In this document: positions 19,023 through 28,365 of the stretch, one piece after another | Numbering within the stretch: the first letter of the stretch is position 1 | Layout: every line of letters begins with the position of its first letter | Origin: Amanita rubescens | Lineage: Eukaryota; Basidiomycota; Agaricomycetes; Agaricales; Amanitaceae | DNA: 30,658 bases | Direction: 5' to 3' | Assembly: GCA_015039365.1 (NCBI GenBank) | Contig: WION01000588.1 | Location: forward strand, 1-30,658 | Made by a program: the position numbers and the translations under genes | The notes under the pieces: generated by a model | Databases searched by the model: none | The model's input: only the letters and a program-made list of their open reading frames with translations | What the model was told of the DNA's origin: nothing

Positions 19023-19601
19023 TCAAACTCCCTTAGACACCAAGAAGAGGTATAACGCCCCACAATCCGCAGCCATCTCCGCCTCTATCTTTATCGCGTT
19101 CCATGACCCGAACATAGTCTTAATCCCAACAATCCTGACCACTTCCTCCCAATCCGAAGGGGGCAGCGTACAAAAGCCATTATCAATATAACACTTGGGA
19201 TGCGTCGAAAATGCATAGTCATCCAACTGCTCGCACGTCATAATTTCTGAAATACCCTGTGCTTCAGGAATGAGCGCTTCCTGGAGACACTGCATCGTAT
19301 CTAATATCCATTCTCGTCCTCGCGGGGTGAACTTGTCTTGATTAGCAGCAAATGCGAGGCAGTATTTTTTTCCGAATCCGAGTGGGTAGTCCGTTGGCCC
19401 GCAGTGGTAACGTGGTTCGAGATAGACCTCATAGAATGAGCAGCTACCTCGCGGTGGACAGGTATGTATGAATGGAAGAGTGCTGCTGCGACTGGTGCGG
19501 ACAGTGAGGGAGGAGATATGGGCCGTTGGGGAGCACGTCATGCAAAAGTGCGATAGGTACATTATGAAGCATAGGAGAAAGGTCGTTCTGGTGGTTTGCA
19601 C
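19023..19601 (-). CDS. Small secreted cysteine-rich protein, stanniocalcin-like
   Basis: One exon, 192 residues. A hydrophobic leader (TFLLCFIMYLSHFCMTC) suggests secretion. The mature part has regularly placed cysteines: RYHCGPTDYPLGFGKKYC, then MQCLQEALIPEA, MTCEQLDDYAFSTHPKC, and YIDNGFCTLPPSDW. The order (Cys-rich start, LD.MQCLQ.AL, C..L...AF.THP.CY....FC.LP..DW) recalls secreted fungal proteins related to stanniocalcin; the assignment is from memory. It is convergent with GPI gene 1, with ends 138 bases apart. A ruined second copy follows GPI gene 2. Confidence 0.7.
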   Translation of the reverse strand: MQTTRTTFLLCFIMYLSHFCMTCSPTAHISSLTVRTSRSSTLPFIHTCPPRGSCSFYEVYLEPRYHCGPTDYPLGFGKKYCLAFAANQDKFTPRGREWILDTMQCLQEALIPEAQGISEIMTCEQLDDYAFSTHPKCYIDNGFCTLPPSDWEEVVRIVGIKTMFGSWNAIKIEAEMAADCGALYLFLVSKGV

Positions 19602-19857
19602 GTTAATAGCTGAATATCCTTAAACGCACCGTAATATACCTTGTTGTCATCATCACACTGCGCTGAGAAGTTGAAGTTGGGGGGGGGGGGGGGGGGGGGG
19701 TTAATGCGGTCAGGAACAAGGGGTTGGTCCGGTGACTTTAAGGTGCGTGAATTGATGCGCCGGGTCTAAAGTGGCGTACCTGGCGCTCTTGAGGGAGCTG
19801 AGTCCAGGTTGTCCTACTAGATTGCCAGATGGAACTTTACAAGGGAAATTAGTATGA
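19602..19857. other. Intergenic region with a 22-base G run
   Basis: No gene supported. It contains an uninterrupted run of 22 G residues at 19679-19700, upstream of the stanniocalcin-like gene. Length in such runs is unreliable in assemblies. Confidence 0.7.
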
Positions 19858-21228
19858 GTATACACTTTAACGCCGACAAAAGGCTCAAAAGTGCGTTCAG
19901 GCTTACTTAAGCTCGTCCACCATGGTGAACATTTATCTGCCCACCGCGGACAAGTTCTAGCACTCTCCATCCCCTTCAATGACATCGAGAGGCTCTCCGT
20001 CCGCCCTGTCAAATGGCTTCGATTTGTTACATTCGCCATTTGTGGAGTCCGTGGACATCTCTCCGAGTCTGCGATGCCCAATGGCACCCCTGTCGACTAT
20101 GACAGTATCTCCCTTGATAATATTGCCGAAGCTTACCATTATATTCCTGAGGGTAAATATCTGTCGCTTATCGCTAATATTTTGGTTTACGCCCCTATAG
20201 GAGATTATCATCTCATCGACCACAAAACATTGAACGATCGAATCACCGCCTCTGAGCAAACGACACGCTCTTCACGTTTCCGCCGTAATGTCATGGCGCG
20301 CGATGGCCCTGTGTGCGTCTTCACAGGGTCCCATGCCGATGATTGCGATGGAGCACACCTACTCGCCAAAAGCAAGGGCGATGAGGTATGTATCCGTCGT
20401 CATTGTTCCGTGTCACCATCTTGCTAAACACCCTTCTAGTACATTGCGGTTATTCTCCAAGATCGTCTCAATTCGTACGACTCTTCTCTAGAACCTAAAA
20501 ATCTAGGCATTAACTCTGTTGAGAACGGGATGTTTTTGGTCAAGAATCTGCATTCGTCGTTCGCGCACGGGCTTTCCTAAAGGTACGTAAAGTAGACATT
20601 TGAAGTTCCGAAAATTACTGAATCTGGTGATCTCTAGACGCCCAACTTTGCTTTGGACCCCGCCGACATCCCTAGGGTTGAGGCAGGTCCAATGCCATCC
20701 AGTCGCATCACATTGCATAATTTGGCACCAGACACTAGCCTCGATCCGATTCTGCAACGTGACGCGCGCATCACCGGTACGGGCACATCACTGCCATCTA
20801 CTGTCATCCTTGACTACATGTATGGTGTTGCTGCCTATCGACGCTGGGGCAGTGGACAGGACATCGAGGAAGTGATGGAGCAACGTTTTGCCGAGCACTA
20901 TAAATCTATACCTATACCACCAGCCTCTCCGTACTCAAGTGACAGCGATAGTTTTTCAGAACCTGATGATCACAACGACGGCAATAGACGACCGAGAGGG
21001 AGAAATCATAGCACGAAAATGTCAGATGGAATGCTTCGTGCGATGGACAAGGTCCTTGCGCTCTCCATGTTGCTCAAGGGAACCACTCCTGAATTGATGG
21101 CCGCAGAACGACAGAGGCGAGAGGAGGCGGAAGAGTTGTTTGCGAAGGAGGCTAGTCGAGTGAAAGTGCAGCAGTGGATGCAAAGCTCTCCGTGCGTTCT
21201 CTCTTACCTCCGGGCTATTTCCCACTAG
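19858..21228 (+). pseudogene. HNH-endonuclease-domain protein, basidiomycete type (probably broken)
   Basis: Exon pieces about 19922-20152, 20201-20385, 20440-20582 and 20638-21228 read as one family. The order is IERLSVRPVKWLRFVTFAIC, VDYDSISLDNIAEAYHYIPE, the HNH core (RRNVMARDGPVCVFTGSHAD, DCDGAHLLAKSKGDE), NGMFLVKNLHSSFAHG, TPNFALDPADIPR and STVILDYMYGVAAYRRWGSG. Two faults are visible. The frame has no ATG: the perfect ACCATGG at 19922 opens MVNIYLPTADK in a frame one base off. In the third exon a TAA (20578-20580) interrupts where AFLK is expected in the shifted frame (GCTTTCCTAAAG). An unusual splice from 20538 to 20638 would keep frame but lose the conserved His. Function in this family is unknown; nuclease activity is only inferred. 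Confidence 0.7.
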
Positions 21229-21400
21229 AAGCTGATCTTAGGTCAAACGGAGATAACGTATTCCAGTGAAACGCAGCTAGTGGGCTATCTCCACCAGAAG
21301 CTGATCTTAGGTCAAACGTATTCAAGTCAAACGCAACTTATCTCCACCATCAAACGTATTCAAGTCAAACGCGCTATAGGTCAAACGGAAATAACGCTAG
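21229..21400. repeat. Cluster of short direct repeats
   Basis: Overlapping repeats follow the HNH gene: AGAAGCTGATCTTAGGTCAA twice (about 21228 and 21296), a GTATTCAAGTCAAACGC unit twice, with a related GTATTCCAGTGAAACGC form, ATCTCCACCA twice, and GGTCAAACGGA(G/A)ATAACG at both ends. Every unit ends with or contains TCAAACG. The spacing is irregular, so it is not a CRISPR array. Confidence 0.7.
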
Positions 21401-22130
21401 TACGGTAAGACAGTCTCGTCCCGAGCTTTCTTCGCCAATCGCCCACCATGCTTGCTGTTCGCAGCGGCAGAACACGACGGAGATGGTTTCGCTCAATCTG
21501 ACCAATCCGGTTTCGACCTTGACATCATCTGCACACCACATCAGAAGATCGTTGCAAGCGTTAGGTACCGTTTTAGAGGAGCTGGCAGGCGGATGGTTGA
21601 TGCCAGGGGCCGAACTTGAATAAAAGCAATTTGGTTAGCGTCCAATGCAATTGGTGACGGCGAGAATCAAATGAAACAGGCCGAAAGAATCGCAGGAGGA
21701 CTAGAACTCGCCTCAGTGGATATTGGCTGCCTCAGGCAATTTCGATCAACATTTGATTGGTGCTTCAGAGGTCCAGGTTCGCCCAGTATGCTGAACCTGA
21801 ACCGCAAACGAGGTTCCATCCCGCATTTCCGGACATGGACCTCGAACCATGGCCAGTCTAACATGGCCTTACTAATTCTAACAAAGTTATTATAACCGAG
21901 AAATAACACATGTAAATAATTAGACATTATTCACCGAGCAGGCCCAGGTCTGGACCGCCAAGGGGCCATTTGGCTGCATGCATCCACTACTTTTATTGCT
22001 TTTTGACTTTTATATGTACGTAACTTCTACAACATGTAGTATATTAACTTTTTTCATTGCAAGCCTGAAAGTTTAGCTTTGTCCTGGACCAAGAGGTCCA
22101 GCAGAAAGAATTGGCTAATCCTTTTTAGTC
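21401..22130. other. Gene-poor region with small hairpins
   Basis: No gene supported. There are perfect short inverted repeats at 21774-21799 (CAGGTTC ... GAACCTG) and 22084-22101 (CTGGACC-AAGA-GGTCCAG). An open run at about 21450-21620 on the plus strand (EMVSLNLTNPVSTLTSSAHH, ALGTVLEELAGGW) has no paralogue or domain I recognise. Confidence 0.4.
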
Positions 22131-22149
22131 CCGCTTCGGCAGGGGCTGA

Positions 22150-22540
22150 AGCGCTGATGTTTCCTCAGAGCCGATGCCAGATCAGTGAGAGCGCCAAACA
22201 TCCAGTTGGCTAGAGACGCATATGGTGCCTGGACCTGAAAGGCTTGTCCACCAATTCGTCGTCTGAACTATCCAGGAGTTCAATTGGATCCACGTCAACT
22301 TTGTAATACAATTCCTCTTTGAAAGGTGTCCACCAGTCCGCATCTGCGCTTCGAAAAACCCGCTCTCTTCCCTAACATTTCAGATTTTCCAGGTCGCCTC
22401 GAAAGCCTTGTTCGACGACACATCCTTCTTATAAAATTAGTAGCTTCATTTTGCAACAAATCATGTGTGATAACAATGGTAATTTTGCCCACGCGTGAGC
22501 GTTTGAGCGCTTTGAAAACCAGTAGGCGCAACATGTTGCG
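22150..22540 (-). pseudogene. Decayed Ste6-type ABC transporter fragment
   Basis: The minus strand holds, in order but in different frames, LRLLVFKALKRSRVGKITIV followed by ITHDLLQNEATNF, GCVVEQGFRGDLE (22426-22387), a linker IELLDSSDDELVDKPF, and LANWMFGALTDLASALR (22213-22163). In fungal full-length ABC exporters, ..VF.A...WR...T.VITHDLSQI..DFVYV...G.VVEQG.R.DLE is the H-loop end of the first nucleotide-binding domain. A linker with LGNWMF..V.DL follows. The H-loop His is present. Frames change at least three times and stops occur, so this is a relic of the NBD1-linker region only. Confidence 0.55.
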
Positions 22541-23484
22541 CCGTCTGCGATAACCAGGGAGCTAACTATGGCAAAACAAGGCTGAGAGAAAGGCTTACCT
22601 GGTATCGCATTGATTCTGCGGCGACGTTGGTGGTTGACTCTTGGGTACTGAGGCTTGATTTGGACGCGGAAGAACGCATGGAAGGTGTTGGGGCGGCGGT
22701 AGCCACGCTTGCGTTGTCCAATTGGTTAGCGTCTGATACTTTGTTAGCCGCGCTGGATGGGCCTTTGTCAAGTTCGACGTCCACATATTAATGTCAGTGT
22801 CAAGATCGGTTCTAGAATTGTTCAGATTGGCACCAGGTACAGTTAGAGGTACCACAGGGCCAACAACGCGCGCGCCGCGCGAGGTTCTTCAGAGCAGTTG
22901 TAGAATGCGAGAAAGAAAGTGAAGAAAACGCCTGGTCGGGGAGCCCTAGCGTCGAACCGGACAGAACGAGATGCGGGACTAGTGAAGCCAGCGTAGGGGC
23001 ACCGCATTGTCGTACCAAGATAAGGGAGCCGCCTGGATCTGTTGGTGGCGAGCGGGACCCGTACTATTTGCATATGTTTACTCTCGATCAGAATGAGACC
23101 GTCGAGACTTACAGCCTCGGAACAGGTTGAATACTATTGTGGTGACTTCTTTGATAAATACAGGTACATCATGTGGCGTACACGGGGCGCGTATTTCCAT
23201 TACCGATTATCAACGTTCAATGTCGAGCTGAAGCTGGAGGCTGGCGGTTGGTGGCGTGACTGGCGTCATCACCAGCGGTGCATGCTTGGTGAGTATATCA
23301 TGGTCTAGAGTGAATATGTTGTGATAAGCTCACGGCGAATGAATTCGTTTCACAGCGACAAAAATCAATTAATTGGACCCAGAACCAACGGTTTTCCATG
23401 CCTGTGAGCACTGGAGCGCCCTGCATCTTACCTTGGAGGCGAAGTTAGCTTGAAGGCTCCCCCGTCGCGGCCTTCGCATCAAAC
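22541..23484. other. Gene-poor region upstream of membrane-protein gene 1
   Basis: No gene firmly supported. A minus-strand frame at 22784-22566 (ANKVSDANQLDNASVATAAP, TPSMRSSASKSSLSTQES) is Ser/Ala-rich and ends at a GTAAGC donor-like site after YQ. It could be an exon of a dead or unrecognised gene, but nothing adjoining confirms it. Confidence 0.35.
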
Positions 23485-25138
23485 ATGTTTCTTTCCTTAC
23501 GATGCGCCCTTCTGCTCCCGTTCCATCTTCTAGCACTCCAACCGAGCTTCTCGGCGGCATATTCCTGGATTCTCAATGCACCTGCGACACAGTGTTCAAA
23601 CCTATCCATAACCATTACAGGATCTGACGGAACGCCGCCTTATAGCGTTCTCGTCGTCCCTTTTGGTCCCACGCCGCTTCCCAATAGCGCAGAAGTTCGC
23701 ACAGTCATTGTTCAACCTTTCGATGGCGATTCAACAACTACCAGTTTTGCAATCAATTACCCAGCAGATTCCCAATTCGTTGCGGTGGTGAGTTATCAAG
23801 TTTACTTGTTGCCTCCCTTTCCATGCCTGGTCTAGACTCATCCATTTTGGCCGGGCGCTCGTGTGCTAGAGGCTTATTGGTTTTGTACTTTTATGTTCAG
23901 TGCTGACATTGATGGGCTGCTATCGCTAGGTTAGTGATGCTCGTGGATTTGGCACGGGCGGAACAAGTGTTGCCATGAAAGTTTCGAATTCCGGAGATAG
24001 CAGCTGCCTTAGCACACATTCATTACCTTTCTATTACTTCGTTGGCTCGGATAATCAATTCACCCAATGCGAAGCAAGTCGGATCTGGTGGGTGGAATCA
24101 ACCGTACAAGGGTATGGCGTTGGTCCAAATATTCTTATTCTAAGCATCATTAACAAAATCTCATAGGACGCCGAGTTTCGATGGGATCATACCTGGGGGA
24201 CAATCGTTTGTGATACCAGAGTCAGGTATAACGCAAACATCGTCAGAAGGAACGGGATTTTCGTGGACCCCACCAATTCAAGCAGAGACGACGCTTATAG
24301 TCGTCGCGGGTGATGACCGTGGCATGGGGTCGGGTGGATCCGCAATATTCTCAATCAACTACAATATTGATACAAGCTGTTTGAACGCTCTGAGTCCGAG
24401 TTCCACACCGGGGCTGCCTGCCGGCAGTTATGCCACCAGCGCGGCTGCAAGCAGCGCCAGTAGTACCTCCAACACTAACGCCAACGCCAACGCCAACGCC
24501 AACTCCAATACCACCACCACCAACGGTAGCGCAAGTAGTGGTTCATCCAGTGGTGAAAGGTGAGCTAGTACCCTCTTTCCGAGTTTGCATACCCTAAAGC
24601 TGTAATAAATAGGATCAGAACATCTACCCTCATAGGTGAAATTGTCGGCGGGGGGATCGGTGGTTTTCTAATACTGGCCGTTGGTGCTCTCTACTATTTC
24701 TTGCAGAGAAATTCAAGAAGAACGGGACAAATTCCAACCCGAGATCACCCTTTATCGCAGTACAGTCCAGAGCCATTTGCGGAAGCGAGGCACACAAGCG
24801 AGAATGTTTACCAGTGGGAATCCGGTTATTCATCTACTCCACTGTTCACTTTGAGGCCGAGTGAAGTGACAAGTATGTCGGCGAGCGGGAGTGGGAGTGG
24901 GAGTGGTGGATACAACAGGACCAGCGATTTTGGGTCTAGGATTGACCCTCCATTGGAAGTACCGGGCTCACAACGTGAACCATGTGATGTCAATGTCATT
25001 CAGCACGAGGATTCGGGCGTCACGCTTCTTCTACCCACTAGACGGCCCATCGTCGAGCTACCGCCCCGGTACGACAAGATTGGCGCCCAGGATCGTCCTA
25101 ATTTGGAAGTATTGCTCGGAAGCCAGAACCCTCTTTAA
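23485..25138 (+). CDS. Type I single-pass membrane protein, paired ectodomain modules, gene 1
   Basis: Exons 23485-23787, 23930-24111, 24167-24559 and 24613-25138 give 467 residues. A signal peptide (about 1-25, ending LQPSFSAAYS) is followed by two similar modules. Module 1 has QCSNLSITITGSDGTPPYSV, FAINYPADSQFVAVV and SDARGFGTGGTS. Module 2 has FTQCEASRIWW, TPSFDGIIPGGQSFVIPES, FSWTPPIQAETTLIVVAGDD and RGMGSGGSA. Next come a Ser/Thr/Asn-rich linker with an (NA)n run from a GCCAAC hexamer repeat, and a membrane helix at about 299-323 (IVGGGIGGFLILAVGALYYF) followed by basic RNSRRTG. The cytoplasmic tail ends with VELPPRYDKIG. This architecture is common in mushrooms and has no assigned function; surface sensing or wall contact is a guess. 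The tandem paralogue follows 264 bases downstream. Confidence 0.85.
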
Positions 25139-25402
25139 TGGGAAAGGCAATATGAAAGAAACTTTGATCCGGTTCGGGAAGGCGGTGGGTGTACGGCCGG
25201 ATGTCACGCATACTACTGCAATGCGGTGCCCCTGGTCTAACTAACTTGAATATTTCCACGTCTGGTCCTGTCCGGTCGCTAGCGATTCACGTCCTAGAAC
25301 AGTCCACATAGCGTAAAGCAATGGCGATCGATTCCAAAATTTAATATATAAAAGTTACTCACTCATGAGGAGCTTGAGAAGGTTTTCCCCTTGGGCCTGA
25401 AG
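25139..25402. promoter_or_regulatory. Spacer between tandem membrane-protein genes
   Basis: This short spacer must hold the 3' end of gene 1 and the promoter of gene 2. An AT-rich TTTAATATATAAAAGTTAC segment at 25341-25359, about 45-60 bases before the gene 2 start, contains a good TATA-like TATATAAAA. Confidence 0.55.
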
Positions 25403-26967
25403 ATGTCGCACTCCCCTTCCCCGCTTTCATCACCCTCCTTAGGACGCGTTTCTTTCCTCTTTTTTCACATTCTGTTACTCCAACCAACTTTTTCAGCGGC
25501 ATACTCCTGGGTTCTTACTGCGCCCGCTACACAATGTTCAAATCTGTCAATATCCATCACAGGATCAGATGGGGTACCTCCTTACCGCGTCCTTGTCATT
25601 CCTTCTGGTCCAACACCACTTCCAAATGATGCCGAAGTTCGTCCAATTATTGACTATGCTTTCGATGGAAATTCGACAACCGCCAGTTTCGCGATCAATT
25701 ATCCAGCAAATTCCCAATTTGTAGCCGTGGTAAGTTGTCGTTTGGCTAAGCGCCTGCATCTCCCTTCTTTTGTTTTCGGCGTTAACGGGCCTTCCATTAT
25801 TAGGTTAGTGATGCTCGTGGATTTGGAACGGGTGGAACAAGTCTCGCGACGCAAGTATTGGAATCCGACGACAGCAGCTGTTATAGCGTATCAAATCCAT
25901 ACGCGGCGCTTTTCTCTTACTACGTTGGCTCTGATAATCGTTTCACGCAATGCGAATCACGCCGGATCTGGTGGAATGCATCAACCGTACAAGGGTCCAG
26001 TATTAGTTTTAATATTGCGATTTCAAACAACATTATTAATAACGATTTTTAGAACGCCAAGTTTCGACGTCATCATACCCGGAGGACAATCGTTTACGAT
26101 ACCAGAGTCGAGTATAACGACTACATCAACACAAGGAACAGGATTTTCTTGGACTCCGCCAATTGAAGGAGGGACGGCATTTATCCTTGTCGCAGGGGAC
26201 AATCATGGCATGGGATCGGGAGGGGAAGTGACGTTTAGAGTGGGTTTCAACTTCAACGACGAGAGCTGTTTGAACAGTCCAAGTCCAAGTTCAACGGGCG
26301 GAACGCCCGCAGGCATCTATTCCACCAGCACAACTGCAGGCAGTAGCAAAAGCAAACGCAGTGACAGTGCTGCATCCAGCAGTGGAGGGTAAGCATAAAC
26401 CGCCTTTCATTCTCACAAAATCTTAAACCAAACAGAATTAGAATTAGAACAGCTGCTCTCATAGGCGGGATCGTCGGGGGAGTATTAGTTGTATTGCTCA
26501 TCGGCATTCTGCTTCATCTCTTGAGGAGGAATGCTCAGACGAGAAGGTCCAGATATCCTCCGTCAATCGATATTCTGGGCGATCCACATGAGTCGGTGAC
26601 AGAAAAAATATCCGAGTCTCCCGTACATACGCTGAGGCCAACCACGGGTGACACATTGTCGCATTATCATGAAGACTCATTCATTGCTCCCAGGCAAGTT
26701 GCAACAAGCGAGACCGGGTCGATGCACAATTATGGGCCAAGCCAGTTTGGGTCCAAGTATAATCCGCCATCGGAGGTGTCGAGCTCTTCGCGGCGTGAAC
26801 AAGCGTGGGGTTCCGGCCTCACTCAACATAAGGATGGGAGAGTGACTCTTCTCCCTCCACCCGAGGAGCGCGTTATAAAGTTGCCGCTTCGTTACGACAA
26901 TATTGGCGCACCAGCTCACCCTAACCCAGCAATTGTAGCCCAGATGCATCATCGTCACGGTATTTAA
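25403..26967 (+). CDS. Type I single-pass membrane protein, paired ectodomain modules, gene 2
   Basis: Exons 25403-25729, 25804-25994, 26053-26388 and 26436-26967 give 461 residues; the last acceptor could also be at 26442, two codons shorter. Layout and motifs follow gene 1: AAYSWVLTAPATQCSNLSIS, VSDARGFGTGGTSLA, FTQCESRRIWWNASTVQG, IIPGGQSFTIPESSI, GMGSGGEVTF, a Ser/Thr linker, a membrane helix at about 292-314 (LIGGIVGGVLVVLLIGILLH), the stop-transfer LLRRNAQTRRSR, and a tail with VTLLPPPEERVIKLPLRYDN. The first two introns are 74 and 58 nt, together a multiple of three, and contain no stop. An unspliced frame therefore runs from exon 1 to 26392, but it mistranslates exon 2. The spliced form is preferred because it restores the motifs shared with gene 1. 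The second donor (GG|GTCCAG) is weak. Confidence 0.83.
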
Positions 26968-27313
26968 AAGTTTTATTCTGGGAATGATCTCATGATTTAT
27001 TGTACAAGGTGTATATATATCACGTTGGTATTAACTTAGCTAAGTACTTAATCTTTTCGAATAATAATATGTATCTGGGCAACGCATCCACGTTTCCGCA
27101 CCTGACTTGGCTGGTATGGGCCGCCAAGCGGCAGAGATGTTATTTCGATCTTCCTGCAGGAATTGACAGTTTTCTTCATTTTCGGCGAGATCCATGAACT
27201 TGTCTCCGCGTTCCATACTGGCAGAGGCAAAAGTTTGACGATGCGGGGATGGACTGGACATTGTTGAGAGAAATGTCCTAACAGCTCGTGAGCATGATGA
27301 TCAATATGATGCA

Positions 27314-27321
27314 TGACGTCA
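27314..27321. promoter_or_regulatory. CRE-like palindrome
   Basis: TGACGTCA is the full ATF/CREB palindrome, 194 bases before the GPI gene 2 start. Copy 1 keeps only ACGTCAC in the corresponding place. Binding is inferred from the consensus only. Confidence 0.4.
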
Positions 27322-27377
27322 CTAGTTCACTGCTAGCCAAATCGAGTCGAGGGCGGTCATGTTTGAAAGATTTGACA

Positions 27378-27397
27378 GTTTAACGCGTCTCACGATT
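27378..27397 (+). promoter_or_regulatory. Conserved 20-bp upstream motif, GPI gene 2
   Basis: Identical to 17891-17910. It lies 118 bases before the start codon; the extra distance comes from inserted sequence between motif and start. Perfect retention amid diverged flanks suggests a selected promoter element, or recent shared ancestry of this stretch. Confidence 0.55.
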
Positions 27398-27514
27398 AGG
27401 CTACCTTAGCAACCACTTCCACTCTTTTGAACCCTCCACTCCTTTTGAATAACTGTACGCTAGTCCGAGTCAACCAAATTTCGCTTTTTCACACTTTTTA
27501 TTACCTTAGGTGCA

Positions 27515-28365
27515 ATGTTCTCCAAGGTCCCTTTAATCGCGATTCTCGCCATCCTGCCCGCCTCCTTGATAGTAGTAGCGGACGTCACGCCTACCGTCCC
27601 TGCACCAGGCTATGCCGCCAACGCCGGTAGCAATTGTGCAATTGGCTGGGTTGGGGACACAAGTTCCTCCACCACCTGGAAGAACATGTCAATTCAGCTC
27701 ATGACTGGCGATAATTATGACATGATTCCCTTGACTAGTATGTACCGACGCTTCTCTACTTTTTCTTTTGCTCACTCGCGCGTCAGCCGTGGCACAGAAC
27801 CAGGATGGAACGACATCCGGATCCTTCGTTTGGACTTGCCCTCAGGTGAAATTTTTGTTTTAAAAAAATTCAGCCACCTCCAAGCTGAACCATGCTTATG
27901 TATTAGGTTACACCCAACTCTGCAATCTACTTTTACCAGTTCACGTCGCCTGTTGCTGTCAACAAGCAATGGACAGCGCGGTTTACTATTGCTTCTAGCT
28001 CTGGGCAGACAACACCTCCGCCCAACGCGACGCAGCCAGGCACAGGTGAAGCGATTCCCTGGGGTGTTGGCAATCTCAACGACCCGTCGACGGCTGTCCC
28101 ACCTCCTGCGTATCTCAGCAATGGAGGCACTGCCCCGCCCCCTTCCAATTCGACCTCTGGCAATTCGGCCTCCACTAATCCGACCGCCACCAATTCGATC
28201 ACTACCAATCCAACCTCTCCCACGACGACCGAAATCACCCCTAGCACGACTGCATCTGCGAGCATATTACCTACTAATACATCTAATAGTGCCGCGCTCT
28301 ATACCCCCTTCGTGCCCGGCTTGCTATTAAGCATATGTGCACCAGTTTTCATAGCGTTTTTTTAA
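27515..28365 (+). CDS. GPI-anchored Ser/Thr-rich wall protein, Kre9/Knh1-like, copy 2
   Basis: Exons 27515-27737, 27787-27845 and 27907-28365 give 246 residues. Intron positions and phases are those of copy 1. A signal peptide (VPLIAILAILPASLIVVADV) precedes the Kre9/Knh1-like module (NCAIGWVGDTSSSTTWKNMS, IQLMTGDNYDMIPLT, TVAQNQDGTTSGSFVWTCPQ, VTPNSAIYFYQFTSP). The Ser/Thr-rich stalk is about 20 residues shorter than in copy 1, and the GPI tail is PFVPGLLLSICAPVFIAFF. Without splicing the first intron the frame runs on to give an Arg/Leu-rich nonsense protein. It is predicted to be wall-linked or plasma-membrane GPI-anchored. It arose with copy 1 by duplication of a segment that also included the downstream stanniocalcin-like gene. 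Confidence 0.87.

Larger units (their letters stand above)
26968..27514. other. Intergenic region upstream of GPI gene 2
   Basis: No gene seen. The right half resembles the DNA upstream of GPI gene 1 in patches. It contains a palindromic TGACGTCA at 27314-27321, a consensus site for CRE-binding bZIP factors. The corresponding place near 17826 reads AACGTCAC. Confidence 0.5.

Noticed and set aside
21229..21400. Possible CRISPR-like array.
   Set aside because: The units differ, the spacing is irregular, and the genome is clearly eukaryotic.
22084..22155. Hairpins suggestive of a small structured RNA or tRNA relic.
   Set aside because: The stems are only 6-7 bp and do not form a cloverleaf, and no tRNA box sequences were seen.
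25391..26392. A continuous 333-residue reading of membrane gene 2.
   Set aside because: It begins at a non-ATG codon and runs through two introns, mistranslating exon 2. The spliced model restores the motifs shared with gene 1. The possibility of intron retention is kept as a finding.
27515..28330. A continuous 271-residue reading of GPI gene 2.
   Set aside because: After the first intron donor it becomes Arg/Leu-rich nonsense. The spliced form matches copy 1 through the GPI tail.
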